Assembly: GCA_026984795.1 (NCBI GenBank)
Contig: JALSRK010000009.1
Location: forward strand, 21,332-85,331
Length of the DNA stretch: 64,000 nt
Direction: 5' to 3'
From: Solibacteraceae bacterium
GTDB taxonomy: Bacteria; Acidobacteriota; Terriglobia; Bryobacterales; Bryobacteraceae
Shown here: one piece after another, positions 1-10,132 of the stretch
How the letters are laid out: every line of letters starts with the position of its first letter
Numbering within the stretch: the first letter of the stretch is position 1
Notes under the pieces: model-generated
What the model was told of the DNA's origin: nothing
The model's input: only the letters and a program-made list of their open reading frames with translations
Database searches by the model: none
Program-made: the position numbers and the translations under genes

Positions 1-74
1 CCTCGCTCACTTTATGGACTCGCCTCCTTGCCGCCGTACCGGCGCCCCGTTCGAGAGCCGCCCGTCCCTCCGGT

Positions 75-1058
75 TCATGAGATGTCACCGGCGGCCCGCG
101 CCGGGGCGATTTCAGGCCGGCTCTTCTTGTCCCGGTCGCCGGCAAGCCTCCCGGCAAGCCGGCGGGCTGCTACCAGGAGATCCCGTGCCATCCGGGGCGA
201 GTTCCAGAAAACATACTTGGCCATCGCGCCATAGCAGTAAACTGCCTCCCAGGGAGTGAACGGTCCTTGGCGAATGATCCGTAGAAACTCTCCGGCAAGT
301 CTCCAGTCCGGGAATACGATCGCATTACGGTCGGCAAGACGCCACCACGACACCTGGTGCCTCCGGCGCAGGTAAACCAAGGTGAACTTGCTGGAGTGGG
401 TCCGGTTGAAAAACAGGTACTCAGGGATCTTCGCGAACCTCCCCAGAGCGGCCATCCAGGCGACCAGGATGTGGTCGCCGCCGGAATGGCCGCAGAACAG
501 CGGCGTCCGCCGCAAGGCATCCGAGCGCATCAGCCCCCAAATGATTTCGACGTCGGAATGCGGATGCCGCAGGAACGGATACGGAGGCCGCAGCCGGCCG
601 GCACGGGCGGCGAATCGCACGTGACGGTACGGAGAGTCATAGCCGATCGTGTCGGGATCGCGGAATTCCACCACGTTGCCGTCCTCGTCGATCTCCGCCG
701 TCTTTGTGTAAGCGATGACGGCCTCCGGATTGGCGTCCAGAGCTGCTATGCATCTCTCCAAATAGTTCGGGGAGATCAAGTCATCGTGCGCCGCCCACCT
801 GAAGTATTCCGTGTGGCACTCGCGGAACACGTAGTTGAAATTCGCCGCTGCGCCCAGGTTCTTCGGATGACGATAGTAGCGAATCCGGGGATCCCTGGCG
901 GCATACTCCCGGCAGATCTTCTCCGTATCGTCCGTGGACGCGTTGTCTCCGATAACAAGTTCAAAGTCTTGAAAAGTTTGCGCCAGAATTGAGTCCAACG
1001 CTTCCCGGAGATAGCCGCTGCCGTTGTACACCGGCATACCTATGGTTACACGAGCCAT
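75..1058 (-). CDS. Glycosyltransferase family 2
   Basis: A 327-aa GT-A fold glycosyltransferase that probably adds a sugar to the growing exopolysaccharide repeat unit on the cytoplasmic side of the membrane. The N-terminus has the family 2 nucleotide-binding start (TIGMPVYNG, residues 5-13), then a GDNASTDDT segment around residue 37 and an AAHDD metal-binding DxD equivalent near residue 89. No membrane segment is obvious. The start is the ATG at 1058, preceded by a strong AGGAGGAG ribosome site 8 bases upstream. It is the last recognisable gene of the exopolysaccharide operon in the window and follows the upstream glycosyltransferase by 15 bases. The sugar donor and acceptor cannot be told from the sequence. 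Confidence 0.9.
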   Translation of the reverse strand: MARVTIGMPVYNGSGYLREALDSILAQTFQDFELVIGDNASTDDTEKICREYAARDPRIRYYRHPKNLGAAANFNYVFRECHTEYFRWAAHDDLISPNYLERCIAALDANPEAVIAYTKTAEIDEDGNVVEFRDPDTIGYDSPYRHVRFAARAGRLRPPYPFLRHPHSDVEIIWGLMRSDALRRTPLFCGHSGGDHILVAWMAALGRFAKIPEYLFFNRTHSSKFTLVYLRRRHQVSWWRLADRNAIVFPDWRLAGEFLRIIRQGPFTPWEAVYCYGAMAKYVFWNSPRMARDLLVAARRLAGRLAGDRDKKSRPEIAPARAAGDIS

Positions 1059-1073
1059 TCTTAGTTTCTCCTC

Positions 1074-2252
1074 CTAAACAATGGGCAATGGATTCTGAAG
1101 AGCGACAGGTCGAGCGGTATGTACGATCTCTTCGTAACTACGGGCGGCTTCCTCTGCCGCCCGGTCCCAGGTGAAGTGGGCGTACGCGTAGCAGCGCCCC
1201 GCTTCCCCGAGGACAGGCCACCGGCGCCGTTCCCTCAGCGCCGCTTCCAGCCCGGCCCATAGGGATGCGGCGTCCGGCGCGACGACGTACCCGCAACCAG
1301 CGGCTTTCACCGCTGAAGTGATTCCCGTATTCGTAGAGACGATCACCGGCGTCCCAACGGCCATCGCTTCCAGAACGACTCTAGGGAACGCGTCGTGCCG
1401 CGACGGGCACAATAGCAGGTCGGCCGATTTGATGGTTTCCCAGCGGAGCGCCGGCTCCACCGGGCCCCGGAATCGGACCAGCCCGCCCAGCCTCAGGTCC
1501 TTAGCCATGCGCAACAGCTTCGGTGTCTCGCCGCGTTGGTCGGGCCCCACCAACGAGACCTCCAGCCCCTCCGGCGTCTTTCCGGCTGCCCGGCCTGCCG
1601 CGAGAGCCCGGAGCAGCAGATCCAGGCCTTTTGTGTGAGCGTCGATGCGGCCGAGATACAGCAAATGCAAGCCGTCACCGGGCGGCCGTGGTCTGGGGGT
1701 GAGCCGGGCGAGTTCCTCGTCGTCCAGACCGCTGTGAACCACAAAGGTTGGCGTCCGGATTCCGTACTCCCGCAGGCATGCCGTCTGGTACTCGTCGAAG
1801 ACCTGGATGGCCACCGCCCCATTGAGCATCGGCCGTTCAAACAACCGCCCGTAGAGGGCTTTGCGCATGGAGCGCCTTCCCAGCAGGGCGGGGTGGTGCA
1901 AGCCCCGGGGGCATACCACGTACGGAACGCCGGCGCGGCGCGCGCTCCACGCCACCAGCGCCGCAGCAGGGTTGAACAGCCCATGAACAACCAGCAAGTC
2001 GAGCTGGTCGCGGTTCTCGGCAAAGCGCTCCCGCAGACCGCGGCAGATGAAGTGCGGCAGGCCCCGCGGCGCCGGATAGTGGACGACCCGCAAACCGGGC
2101 GTCTCGCCCTGCTTCTCTCCGCCCGCCGGAAGCCCGCAGCCGTAGATGACGACCTCGTGACCCAGCCGCGCCAGGCCCGCCGCCAGCTCCTTGACACCGC
2201 GCGTGGTGCTGCCGGGAGCTGGGTAATGGGAGAGGAAGTGGCCGATTCTCAT
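1074..2252 (-). CDS. Glycosyltransferase family 4 (GT-B fold)
   Basis: A 392-aa GT-B glycosyltransferase of the GT4 type. The N-terminal half opens with the typical acceptor-domain pattern (IGHFLSHYPAPGS, with GTTRGVKELA-like glycine-rich turn). The C-terminal nucleotide-sugar domain carries a YLGRID segment and the region DAFPRVVLEAMAVGTPV, an EX7E-like motif in which the first acid is Asp. The ATG at 2252 overlaps the stop of the upstream WecG-like gene in an ATGA arrangement, which implies translational coupling. It belongs to the exopolysaccharide operon and is expected to act on a polyprenyl-linked glycan. The sugar specificity is unknown. Confidence 0.9.
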   Translation of the reverse strand: MRIGHFLSHYPAPGSTTRGVKELAAGLARLGHEVVIYGCGLPAGGEKQGETPGLRVVHYPAPRGLPHFICRGLRERFAENRDQLDLLVVHGLFNPAAALVAWSARRAGVPYVVCPRGLHHPALLGRRSMRKALYGRLFERPMLNGAVAIQVFDEYQTACLREYGIRTPTFVVHSGLDDEELARLTPRPRPPGDGLHLLYLGRIDAHTKGLDLLLRALAAGRAAGKTPEGLEVSLVGPDQRGETPKLLRMAKDLRLGGLVRFRGPVEPALRWETIKSADLLLCPSRHDAFPRVVLEAMAVGTPVIVSTNTGITSAVKAAGCGYVVAPDAASLWAGLEAALRERRRWPVLGEAGRCYAYAHFTWDRAAEEAARSYEEIVHTARPVALQNPLPIV

Positions 2253-3334
2253 CCGCCCCGTCCCCCGCCGGCGGGATCTTCCCCCGGCCTCTCAGCTTCA
2301 TCCGCGGGCCCTCTCGCCGCGGCGGTTGCTAGGCCGCGGCGTCGGCGAGTCCGCCGGTAGCGTAGCCATTGCCGGGCGAAGAGAACCACGAACCGCGGAT
2401 TGTGCTTGAGATAGCGCCGCCACAATCGCCGGGGCTCGGTCGCCAGCCGGAAGAGCCATTCGAGCCCGAGCGGCATCATCCATTGCGGCGCCTGACGCTT
2501 CGTTCCGGCGAGGAAGTCGAAGGCCGCTCCCACCCCCAGCATCACCGCCCGGACACGGCCACGGTGCCGGTGCATCCACGCGTCCTGTTTCGGACTGCTC
2601 AGCCCCACGAACAGGATCCGCGCGCCGCTGGCGTTCATCTCCTGGACGACCCGGTCGTCCTCCTCCGGAGTCAGGGGGCGGAACGGCGGCGACCACGCGT
2701 ACGCGACCTCGAGCGCCGGATATTCCTTCCGCACCGTAGCCAGAAGCTTCCCGAGCGTTTCCGGCGACGCTCCATAGAATCCCACGGGCAGGCCTTTACG
2801 CTCGGCCTCCTCGAGCAGGCGGGGCGTCAAATAGGGACCGTAGACGCGTGTGGCGCCGCTTACTCCAAGCGCCCGCAGAGCCCAGACCAGGGGCATCCCA
2901 TCCGGAGTTACCAGGTCGGCCGTGTTCATTACCGCCTGCAGCGGCGCCGAATCCCAAGCTTCCATGACCTGGTTTACCGTAGCCACGCACACATATCGCG
3001 ATTCCTGCCGCTGGGCCCAGGCGGCCACCAGCCCGACGGCTTCTTCGTAAGAAGTCGCATCCACCCGGATGCAGACGACGTCGCGGGATTCCATGGGAGC
3101 CGGCGGCGGGCTTCCCCCCCATGAGAACCCATTTCCGGCGGACCGGGCCCCCGGTCCGCCGGACGAAGCCGCGCCCGCAGGACCGAGGACCGGCGCACAG
3201 GATACGGCTGCTGTCGTGGAGTTTTTCATGTTACGCGTCACCCATGCGGCGCCGTCTGTCCCCAGGGGTCGCCCCTGGCTTCCTCCCGCGCGCGCCGCGT
3301 TTCTTTCCCGGCCTGGCCGGTGGTACGGCTTCAT
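2249..3334 (-). CDS. WecG/TagA/CpsF family glycosyltransferase
   Basis: The 361-aa product carries a WecG/TagA/CpsF domain (GT26), a family that transfers an N-acetylmannosamine-type sugar or glucose onto a lipid-linked acceptor. Recognisable segments are VNQVMEAWDSA and LVTPDGMPLVWALR in the N-terminal half, GARILFVGLSSPKQDAWM, and the late GVGAAFDFLAGTKRQAP. The C-terminal arginine-rich segment is typical of the peripheral membrane-binding tail. About 80 residues precede the domain and look low-complexity. The ATG at 3334 overlaps the stop of the upstream GT4 gene by 4 bases, so I kept it, but internal starts at 3229 or 3094 would give a protein of more usual length. Confidence 0.88.
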   Translation of the reverse strand: MKPYHRPGRERNAARAGGSQGRPLGTDGAAWVTRNMKNSTTAAVSCAPVLGPAGAASSGGPGARSAGNGFSWGGSPPPAPMESRDVVCIRVDATSYEEAVGLVAAWAQRQESRYVCVATVNQVMEAWDSAPLQAVMNTADLVTPDGMPLVWALRALGVSGATRVYGPYLTPRLLEEAERKGLPVGFYGASPETLGKLLATVRKEYPALEVAYAWSPPFRPLTPEEDDRVVQEMNASGARILFVGLSSPKQDAWMHRHRGRVRAVMLGVGAAFDFLAGTKRQAPQWMMPLGLEWLFRLATEPRRLWRRYLKHNPRFVVLFARQWLRYRRTRRRRGLATAAARGPADEAERPGEDPAGGGRGG

Positions 3335-4527
3335 GATCGCTGATTCTCGATTGCACGGCTGTAGATCTCCATCAATCGCCCGTAGTTCTTTTCAGCCGTG
3401 TACTTCTCCAGGTACTCGGCCCGGGCCGCCGAGCGCATCCTCGCCCGCGCGCGGGGATGCGAATGGATCCAGTTGACCTCCGCGGCGAGAGACTCGGAAC
3501 GCCCGGCCGCACAAAGCCGCCCCGTGCGCCCATGTTCGACCAGTTCCGCAGCCGCGCCGAGCCGCGTCGCGATCACCGGCAAGCCGGTAGCGAACGCCTC
3601 CACGATCGCCAGCGGAAAGTTCTCGTAAGAGAGCGACGGGTGGATCAACGCCGTCGCCCTCTTCATCAGCGTCAGCACCTCAGTCTTGGTCCGCCGTCCG
3701 ATCCATTCGATGTTCGGCCGGCGCTTCACGGCTTCCCCCACCGCGCCCGCCAGCGGGCCGTCGCCGGCTACCAGCAGCCGAATGCGCCGGTCCACTCCCT
3801 CCCACGCCTCCAGCATCGTCATGACGCCTTTGTAATCCGCCAGGCGGCCGGCGAACAGCACAAACCCGCCGTTCTCGTCCCCTGGGCCCAGATCCGGAGC
3901 ATGGAAGTTCGGCTTGACGAAGATCCGGTCGGCCGGGAGCCCGCCCTGGATGAACGTCCGCCGGGAAAATTCGCTCAGCGCGATGTAGCCATTCACCTTC
4001 TTCGTCCAAGTACCCGTCACCCGGTGCACCGCACTGATCGCCGCCGCCACCGCCGTCTCGGCGCGCGAACCGTGGTAGCAGCCGTGCAGCACCCCGGGCC
4101 AGCCGAACCGTTTGCCGACGCACGCGTGACATGGCTTCCCGTCGCGGAGCAATAACGCGTTCGGACAGCAGATCCGGTAGTTGTGCAGGGTGTGCACCAC
4201 CGGCACGCCGGCATCCCGGCAGGCCCGGAAGATCGCCGGCGAAAGAGTCGGAAAGTAGTTGTGGACGTGGACGATCCGCGCCCGCGTTTGCCGGCACAGC
4301 CGCCCGATCCGCGCCGCCCACTCCCGTGACCACACCGCCTGCAACCCTGTCCGTAACCGGCCCCGCAGCGTCGCCACGTCCGCCGGGTCCAGGACCACCG
4401 GAAGCGGAGCCCACCCGTGCGAACGCAACAGCTCGCACTCGGCCGCGAAGACTTCGTCTTCCCCGCCCCGCTCCCGGTAGCGGCAGTGCAGCAAGAGGAC
4501 CGTCGGTCGAGACGTATGGCTTTCCAA
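3331..4527 (-). CDS. Glycosyltransferase family 4 (GT-B fold)
   Basis: A 398-aa GT4 glycosyltransferase. The N-terminus shows the REGGEDEVFAAE signature seen in many capsule GT4 enzymes, followed by a HVHNYFPTLSP segment. The C-terminal donor domain contains a clear EX7E motif (ENFPLAIVE) inside SLSYENFPLAIVEAFATG. It probably adds one sugar to the lipid-linked repeat unit. The gene sits 19 bases after the third methyltransferase-like gene and overlaps the following WecG-like gene by 4 bases. Donor and linkage cannot be predicted. Confidence 0.9.
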   Translation of the reverse strand: MESHTSRPTVLLLHCRYRERGGEDEVFAAECELLRSHGWAPLPVVLDPADVATLRGRLRTGLQAVWSREWAARIGRLCRQTRARIVHVHNYFPTLSPAIFRACRDAGVPVVHTLHNYRICCPNALLLRDGKPCHACVGKRFGWPGVLHGCYHGSRAETAVAAAISAVHRVTGTWTKKVNGYIALSEFSRRTFIQGGLPADRIFVKPNFHAPDLGPGDENGGFVLFAGRLADYKGVMTMLEAWEGVDRRIRLLVAGDGPLAGAVGEAVKRRPNIEWIGRRTKTEVLTLMKRATALIHPSLSYENFPLAIVEAFATGLPVIATRLGAAAELVEHGRTGRLCAAGRSESLAAEVNWIHSHPRARARMRSAARAEYLEKYTAEKNYGRLMEIYSRAIENQRS

Positions 4528-4546
4528 TTCTTTGCGCCCTGCCTTG

Positions 4547-5725
4547 CTACGCGAAGACCATCCTGCAGTTCAGCCCCAGGTCATCAATGAGAGCCTGGAT
4601 CTCTTCGGCATAGATGCGGTTCATCACGATGATCTCTGACGGCGGGTTGTGCACCAGTTCAGACGGAGCGACGATCCGGTGTCCGGTGACGGCCACGAAT
4701 TTTCCCTGCTTCTTCGGGTTCACATCCACCACCACCGTGACCTCCTCGCCGGCCCCGGTCAGGTTCAGAAACATCGTCCCCTTCGAGCCGGCGCCCCACA
4801 CTGCGGCCGTACGTCCGGTCCGCCTCAGCTCGGCCAGGCGGGCACTCCACCTGGCGAGCTTTCCCGTGAACCTGCGGCGAAAGGTGACGATCTCTTGAAC
4901 TGTCGGCGTCTTGCTGCCAAGGCCCGAAGCGGTTTCGCCGTTCGGTCCCGCATAGACGCCGAGAAACTGGCCCGCGTACTCCTCCGACACCCGGCTCGCG
5001 CCGAAGCCGGCCCGCTGGAACAGATGGCGCAAAGACTTCGGACAGAAATACGAGTAGTGCTCGTAGATGAGGTCCCAGATGCCGAGATCCCGAAAAGAGA
5101 ACAAGGAGTTCGGCACTTCGAAGAACACCCCACAGGGCGCCTTGGCGCACAACTGCGCCCGCAGGTTCTGGACGAACTGCTGCGGCTCGGCGATGTGCTC
5201 GAGGGTCTGGCGGCAGCAGACCAGATCCGCCGGGATAAGGTCCGGGACCTCCCCGAAGGACTTGGAAATGTACGATACCTCGTACCCCGTCCCGGCCACG
5301 GTAGCGGGCCCGTTGTGCGCCGGGTCGAAACCGACCCCCCGGCTCCCGCTTTCGGCGCAGATCAGCTCGAGAAAGAACCCCTCGCCACACCCTACATCCA
5401 CCACGACTCCTCCATGGAGCTCGAGGAGATCGATGAGCCGATGAGCCAGATCCGCCGTGTAACGGGTAAAGCGCTCAGAGACTTCGAGAGGGTTGTGGTA
5501 TGCCGGGTCGTAGGCAACCAGAGCCGGCTCGAACGCCTGGTTCCAAACATGGCCGCAGTCGGGGCAGAAGACCAGGTCCAACTCCCCTACGGCCGCTTGG
5601 CTGGCCTCCTCGGCGGACTCGAGCAATCGGTTGCAGAAGACAGGCACCCCCCGCAGGTGAAAGAACCTGAGTACTTCGTCGTTGTCGCAAATCGGGCACT
5701 GTGCGTGAGAGGTGCGAGCGTTCAT
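4547..5725 (-). CDS. Sugar C-methyltransferase-like protein (third of three)
   Basis: A 392-aa class I SAM methyltransferase with the three-part build of NDP-sugar C-methyltransferases. The N-terminal zinc-binding part has CPIC and CPDCGHVWN pairs, the SAM-binding core has VVDVGCGEGFFLEL, and the C-terminal domain has VWGAGSKGTMFLNL with VVDVNPKKQG. These match the Methyltransf_13 / Methyltransf_14 architecture (families recalled, not searched). I chose the ATG at 5725, which has an AAGGG site 6 bases upstream, rather than the TTG at 5749 that would overlap the previous gene. It is one of three consecutive homologues. Whether all three methylate sugars, or some have drifted to other chemistry, is unknown. 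Confidence 0.85.
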   Translation of the reverse strand: MNARTSHAQCPICDNDEVLRFFHLRGVPVFCNRLLESAEEASQAAVGELDLVFCPDCGHVWNQAFEPALVAYDPAYHNPLEVSERFTRYTADLAHRLIDLLELHGGVVVDVGCGEGFFLELICAESGSRGVGFDPAHNGPATVAGTGYEVSYISKSFGEVPDLIPADLVCCRQTLEHIAEPQQFVQNLRAQLCAKAPCGVFFEVPNSLFSFRDLGIWDLIYEHYSYFCPKSLRHLFQRAGFGASRVSEEYAGQFLGVYAGPNGETASGLGSKTPTVQEIVTFRRRFTGKLARWSARLAELRRTGRTAAVWGAGSKGTMFLNLTGAGEEVTVVVDVNPKKQGKFVAVTGHRIVAPSELVHNPPSEIIVMNRIYAEEIQALIDDLGLNCRMVFA

Positions 5726-5745
5726 TGGTTCCCTTCGATCTCTCT

Positions 5746-6969
5746 TCAAACTGTGGATACCGTGGGCCGCAAGCCCATACTCTCGAGCTCACCCCGCACT
5801 TCGTCACGATAGATGGGATTCATCAGAATCACCTCGTCCGGCGGCTCCTCCTTGAGCGCCGCCGGGCCGACGATCCGATGCCCCGTCCCCGCCAGGTACG
5901 TGCCGTGCTTGTGGGGGTTGATGTCGACAACCAAGGAGACCGCTTTCCCCAGGCCTACCGCCGTGAGAAACGCGACCGCCTTCGAACCTCCACCCCAGAC
6001 CACAATTCGCTTACGCGCCGCCAAGGACGCTTGCAGGCGCCGGCGCCAGCCCTCGATCGCCGCCGCCGCTCGCCGCTGGAACCCAGGAATCAGGGCCGCG
6101 GCCGCTGCTTCGTCATCGGCTTCTGCCACAGAAACCACGGGCTTCACGCCGTTGGTCAGCCGGGCCTCCCCGATCAGATACTGCCCGCCGAAGTCGCGCT
6201 CCAAGTGGAGCACGTCGAATCCCGTCAGCCGGAACAGGCGGGCCAGCGAGGCCAGCGTGAAGTAGGAGCAGTGCTCGTAATAGATGTCCCAGAAAGCCGT
6301 CTCCTCGAGGATTCGCCGGAAGCAGGGCAGTTGAATGAACAGAACCGGGTTGTAGCCCGGCCGGATCGACTGGCGGATCACGCGGAACAGCTCCGCCGGC
6401 CACGCGATGTGCTCGAGGGTCATCTTGCAGCAGATGAAGTCCGCTTGCACGTCGGCATAACGAGGCGAATAGAAGTCTCGTACGAAGCGCACCCGCCGGC
6501 TTTCCCGGCTGCGGCTCCGCTCACGGACATAGGCCGGATCGAAACCGACGCCGGTGTTCCGCCCCAGCTCGCACAGCAGCGTCAGGAACTCGCCTTTCCC
6601 GCAGCCGATTTCGATCAGCTTCTTGTGCCGGAGCCCGTGCCGTTTCACCAGGCGCTCGGCCAGCCGGCGTTGGAAGTCGTTGAACGTTTCCGAGAATCCC
6701 TGCGTCTCCTCATAGTCCGCCGAGTACCGCATGGCCGATTCGTCGAAGGCCGCGTTCCATACGAACCCGCACTCGGTACAGTGCTTCAGCTCCAGGTCGC
6801 CGCGCGGGAACCGCACCGCCTCATCGCGGGAGCGGAACAGCAGGACGCTGTGGACCGGTACGCCCTCTTGACGGTAGAGCGGCGCCGAACCGGGCGATCC
6901 ACAAACCGGGCAGTCCTTTCTCGCGGGCGTCGTCGAATCGATCGTTTGAACGTGTGTTTCTACTAGCAT
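5746..6969 (-). CDS. Sugar C-methyltransferase-like protein (second of three)
   Basis: A 407-aa paralogue of its two neighbours. It keeps the N-terminal zinc-binding pairs (CPVC and CTECGFVWN), a SAM-binding loop [15 protein letters not shown] near residue 123 and the C-terminal [16 protein letters not shown] followed by [10 protein letters not shown]. The ATG at 6969 overlaps the end of the upstream gene by 7 bases. It resembles the gene at 4547-5725 more than the one at 6963-8225, which suggests a local duplication. The expected role is modification of a nucleotide-linked deoxysugar in the exopolysaccharide pathway. The substrate is not visible from the sequence. Confidence 0.85.
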   Translation of the reverse strand: MLVETHVQTIDSTTPARKDCPVCGSPGSAPLYRQEGVPVHSVLLFRSRDEAVRFPRGDLELKHCTECGFVWNAAFDESAMRYSADYEETQGFSETFNDFQRRLAERLVKRHGLRHKKLIEIGCGKGEFLTLLCELGRNTGVGFDPAYVRERSRSRESRRVRFVRDFYSPRYADVQADFICCKMTLEHIAWPAELFRVIRQSIRPGYNPVLFIQLPCFRRILEETAFWDIYYEHCSYFTLASLARLFRLTGFDVLHLERDFGGQYLIGEARLTNGVKPVVSVAEADDEAAAAALIPGFQRRAAAAIEGWRRRLQASLAARKRIVVWGGGSKAVAFLTAVGLGKAVSLVVDINPHKHGTYLAGTGHRIVGPAALKEEPPDEVILMNPIYRDEVRGELESMGLRPTVSTV

Positions 6970-8225
6970 CGAACCGTCTCCATCGGCGGGCTGCAGATCA
7001 CCTTCAGATTGGGCAAAGGAACGATGAAACGCCCGCCGCGCTCGAGATACTCCTGCTGCTGGGCTACGATCTCATCGGCGAAGTTCCACGCCAGCAGGAG
7101 GACGTAATCGGGCTTGTCCTCGAGCAGCCGCCCCGGCGGGTAGATCGGCAAGTGATTGCCGCCCATGTACTGGCCGTGCTTGACCGGGTTGAGATCGACG
7201 ATGTACTCGAGCAGGTCCCGTCCGATCCCCAGATAACTGAGGAACGTTGTCGCCTTCGCCGCCGCTCCATAGCCCGCCACCCGCTGATTTCGCCGTCTCA
7301 GGGACTCGAGCAGGCCGCGGATCCCCATCTTCATCTCCTCGATCGCCGCGACGAACTCCCGGTAGTGATCCAGGTCGCGCACGACGGGTCGTTCGGCGGC
7401 GAGGTGGCCCAGCACTGTCCTGGTGGGACGCTCTTGTTTCTCGATGTAGAGCCGCAGCGAGCCGCCGTGGATCGAGAGCCGCCGCAGGTCGTTCAAGAAC
7501 AGCCCGTGCCGCCGGAACAGCGCGTCGAGCGAGGTAACCGAGAAGTAGCACAGGTGCTGGTGGTAGATGGTGTCGAATTCGTGCTTCCGCAGCAGCTCTT
7601 CGACGTAGGGTACTTCGATGACGATCTGGCCGTCCGGTTTCAGCAGCGTCTTCAATCCCCGGACGAAACCGTTCAGGTCACGCACGTGCGCCAAGACGTT
7701 GTTGGCCACGATGATGTCGGCCGCCCGGCCTTCCGAGCGCAGGCGCTCGGCCAGATCCACCCCGAAGAAGTCACACAGGGTCGGGATCCCTCTCTCCACC
7801 GCTTTCGACGCCGGACCCTGGGCCGGATCGATTCCCAGCACCGGGATTCCCGCGTTGCGGAAGTGCTGCAGCAGGTAGCCGTCGTTGCTGGCGACCTCCA
7901 CCACCAGGCTGTCCTCGTCCAGCCCGCGCGCCGCGATCAGTTCCTCGACATTCTTTCGGGAATGCTCCACCAGGGCCGGCGAGACTGAGGAGTAATACGG
8001 GTAGTCGCGATGGAACAACACCTCCGGATCCACCGTCTCCAGGATCTGCACCAGGCCGCACTCACGGCAAAGCGCCAGGTTCAACGGGGCGGTGATCTCG
8101 GGCTCGGACAGTTTCTCGGGCGGCACCAGCCGGTCCGCCAGCGGCGTGACACCCAAGTCCAGGATCTGGTTCAGGCCACCCCGCCCGCAGGAGCGGCACT
8201 CCCTCTCAATTCGCAATACGGACAC
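6963..8225 (-). CDS. NDP-hexose C-methyltransferase (first of three)
   Basis: A 420-aa member of the TylCIII/NovU-like sugar C-methyltransferase group, and the most canonical of the three. The N-terminus has CRSCG and CRECGLVQ zinc pairs and the typical [14 protein letters not shown]. The SAM motif is [15 protein letters not shown], the characteristic ASNDG loop of this group. The C-terminal part contains [16 protein letters not shown] and [12 protein letters not shown]. The start is a GTG at 8225, inside the end of the epimerase gene (20-base overlap). With the cytidylyltransferase and SDR genes just upstream it suggests that a branched deoxysugar is made for the polymer. That pathway is inferred from gene context. 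Confidence 0.88.
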   Translation of the reverse strand: MSVLRIERECRSCGRGGLNQILDLGVTPLADRLVPPEKLSEPEITAPLNLALCRECGLVQILETVDPEVLFHRDYPYYSSVSPALVEHSRKNVEELIAARGLDEDSLVVEVASNDGYLLQHFRNAGIPVLGIDPAQGPASKAVERGIPTLCDFFGVDLAERLRSEGRAADIIVANNVLAHVRDLNGFVRGLKTLLKPDGQIVIEVPYVEELLRKHEFDTIYHQHLCYFSVTSLDALFRRHGLFLNDLRRLSIHGGSLRLYIEKQERPTRTVLGHLAAERPVVRDLDHYREFVAAIEEMKMGIRGLLESLRRRNQRVAGYGAAAKATTFLSYLGIGRDLLEYIVDLNPVKHGQYMGGNHLPIYPPGRLLEDKPDYVLLLAWNFADEIVAQQQEYLERGGRFIVPLPNLKVICSPPMETVRC

Positions 8226-9264
8226 GATCCCCTCCGTTCACTCCATTCGTCCAACGCAGCGAGGCGTCCAGCGTTCCGGATGCCAACAGCTTCTTGATGT
8301 GGGCCACCCGCTTGAACCGGGTCCCCTCGAACTCTTCCGGTGACACCTGGGTCCGCCGGAATGCCCCCAGCAGCTCCCGCACTCCGGCCTCGGCCGTCCA
8401 GCGGGCGCTGTAGCCGAGCTGCCGCTCGAGCTTGTCGCAGCTCACCCGATAGCACCGCTTGTCCGGGCCCGCCCCGGGCGCATAGTCCACGTGGGCTCCC
8501 GGAGTCAGGCGCACCACGATGTCGGCGAGTTCGTGGATCTGGTAGTTCTCGGCGCTCGAGCCGACGTTGAAGGCTTCGTTGTGCACGAGCTCCCGCGGCG
8601 CCTCGAGAGCCGCCAGGAACGCCCGGGAGATGTCTTCGATGTGGACGATGGGACGCCAAGGCGTGCCGTCGCTCTTCAAGTACACGCGCCCGGTCGTGTA
8701 AGCCCACGCCGTCAGGTTGTTCAAGACGAGGTCGAATCGCAGCCGCGGCGACACTCCGTAGGCGGTGGAGCTCCGCAGGTACACGGGGCTGAAATCTTCG
8801 TCGGCCAGCTCGGCCAGGTCCCGCTCGGCCCAGACTTTCGATTCTCCGTAAGGCGTCACCGGGCGAAACTCGGCGGACTCGTCGATGAGGCCGTCTCCCG
8901 ACGCACCGTACGTGCTGCATGAGGACGACATCAGAAACCTCTTGACGCCCGCCTCTTTCGCCAGCCGGCCCAAACGGACCGAAGCGCGGTGATTGATCTC
9001 GTAAGTCAACTGCGGATTGAGATCCCCCAGGGGGTCGTTGGAAAGAGCGGCCAGGTGAATGACGGCGTCGAAACCGGCCAGGTCGGCGGCCTCCACGTCG
9101 CGTATGTCTTTCACGATCTCGGGAACGCCGCCCTTGTCGGTTCCGAAAGTGCACGTGTCGTACAGATGGGTGTCGAGGCCCGTCACCTCATGGCCGGCCC
9201 GGACCAGGATCGGCGTCATCACGGAGCCGATGTAGCCGGCGTGTCCAGTAACTAGAACGCGCAT
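8206..9264 (-). CDS. NAD-dependent epimerase/dehydratase (extended SDR)
   Basis: A 352-aa extended short-chain dehydrogenase acting on a nucleotide sugar. It has the Rossmann loop GHAGYIGS at residues 7-14, the HLAALSNDP segment, a serine-rich SSSCSTYG catalytic strand and the YGESK (YxxxK) active-site motif. The C-terminal half has the substrate-domain landmarks VHIEDISRA and NVGSS. I placed the start at the ATG at 9264, where the Rossmann fold begins and which lies 4 bases after the cytidylyltransferase stop; an upstream extension would overlap that gene. It may be the 4,6-dehydratase or an epimerase partner of the CDP-sugar pathway. The exact reaction is not resolved. Confidence 0.88.
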   Translation of the reverse strand: MRVLVTGHAGYIGSVMTPILVRAGHEVTGLDTHLYDTCTFGTDKGGVPEIVKDIRDVEAADLAGFDAVIHLAALSNDPLGDLNPQLTYEINHRASVRLGRLAKEAGVKRFLMSSSCSTYGASGDGLIDESAEFRPVTPYGESKVWAERDLAELADEDFSPVYLRSSTAYGVSPRLRFDLVLNNLTAWAYTTGRVYLKSDGTPWRPIVHIEDISRAFLAALEAPRELVHNEAFNVGSSAENYQIHELADIVVRLTPGAHVDYAPGAGPDKRCYRVSCDKLERQLGYSARWTAEAGVRELLGAFRRTQVSPEEFEGTRFKRVAHIKKLLASGTLDASLRWTNGVNGGDRVRIAN

Positions 9265-9268
9265 CGTG

Positions 9269-10042
9269 TTACTCCGCCCATACCTTCCACGGCGCTTGGC
9301 CGCTTTCCCATAGCCTCTCGAGCAGCCGCTTGTCCCGTAGCGTATCCATGCACTGCCAGAACGACGTATGCCGGTAGGCCACCAGTTGTCCGTCCCGCGC
9401 CAGCCCCTCCAGGGGCTCCCGCTCCCACTGGGTGCTGTCACCCTCGATGTAGTCGATCACCCCCGGCTCGAGCACGAAGAATGCTCCGTTGATCCAGCCT
9501 TCGGCCGCCTGGGGCTTTTCAGAAAACTCCACCACCCGGTCGTCGCTGAGCTGTAGATGTCCGAAACGAGCCGGCGGGCGCACCGCGGTGAGCGTCGCCA
9601 GTTTCCCGTGCCGCCGGTGGAACGCCAGCAAGTCCTGCAGATTCACATCGGAAACGCCGTCGCCCCAGGTGAGCATGAAGGTTTCGTTTCCCAGTATCGG
9701 GGCCAGCCTCTTGATGCGGCCGCCCGTGTTGGTATACAGGCCCGTATCCACCAGACTCACGTTCCAGTCCGGCGACGAGCCGCCGTTCCGCCTTACTTGT
9801 CCGGTGCGCAGGTTCACCACCAGGTCGCTGTGCAGACTGCAGAAGTCAGTGAAGTATTTCTTGATGTACTCGCCGTGGTATCCCAGGGCGATCACGAAGT
9901 CTTTGAACCCGTAATGGGCATAGTGGCGCATGATGTGCCAGAGAATCGGCCGGTTCCCTATCTCGACCATTGGTTTGGGCTTGGAGTCGGTTTCCTCGGC
10001 GAGCCGAGTGCCCAAGCCTCCAGCCAGAATTGCAACTTTCAT
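9269..10042 (-). CDS. rfbF: Glucose-1-phosphate cytidylyltransferase
   Basis: A 257-aa sugar nucleotidyltransferase that makes CDP-glucose from CTP and glucose-1-phosphate, the first step to CDP-linked deoxysugars. It begins with the nucleotide-binding loop [15 protein letters not shown] (residues 4-18), followed by [18 protein letters not shown], characteristic of the RfbF group. Further family marks are [11 protein letters not shown] and [10 protein letters not shown]. The length fits the family. The ATG at 10042 has a GAGGAGGAG ribosome site. It lies directly upstream of the SDR gene and the C-methyltransferase genes, supporting a CDP-sugar pathway. Confidence 0.93.
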   Translation of the reverse strand: MKVAILAGGLGTRLAEETDSKPKPMVEIGNRPILWHIMRHYAHYGFKDFVIALGYHGEYIKKYFTDFCSLHSDLVVNLRTGQVRRNGGSSPDWNVSLVDTGLYTNTGGRIKRLAPILGNETFMLTWGDGVSDVNLQDLLAFHRRHGKLATLTAVRPPARFGHLQLSDDRVVEFSEKPQAAEGWINGAFFVLEPGVIDYIEGDSTQWEREPLEGLARDGQLVAYRHTSFWQCMDTLRDKRLLERLWESGQAPWKVWAE

Positions 10043-10132
10043 TTCTCCTCCTCACCTCCGTGGTCCGAAGGCAAACGCTTTAGAATCTCTTTCCCAGCCG
10101 GATGCGGCAACGCTGTGGCGTTCCCGCCCCGG

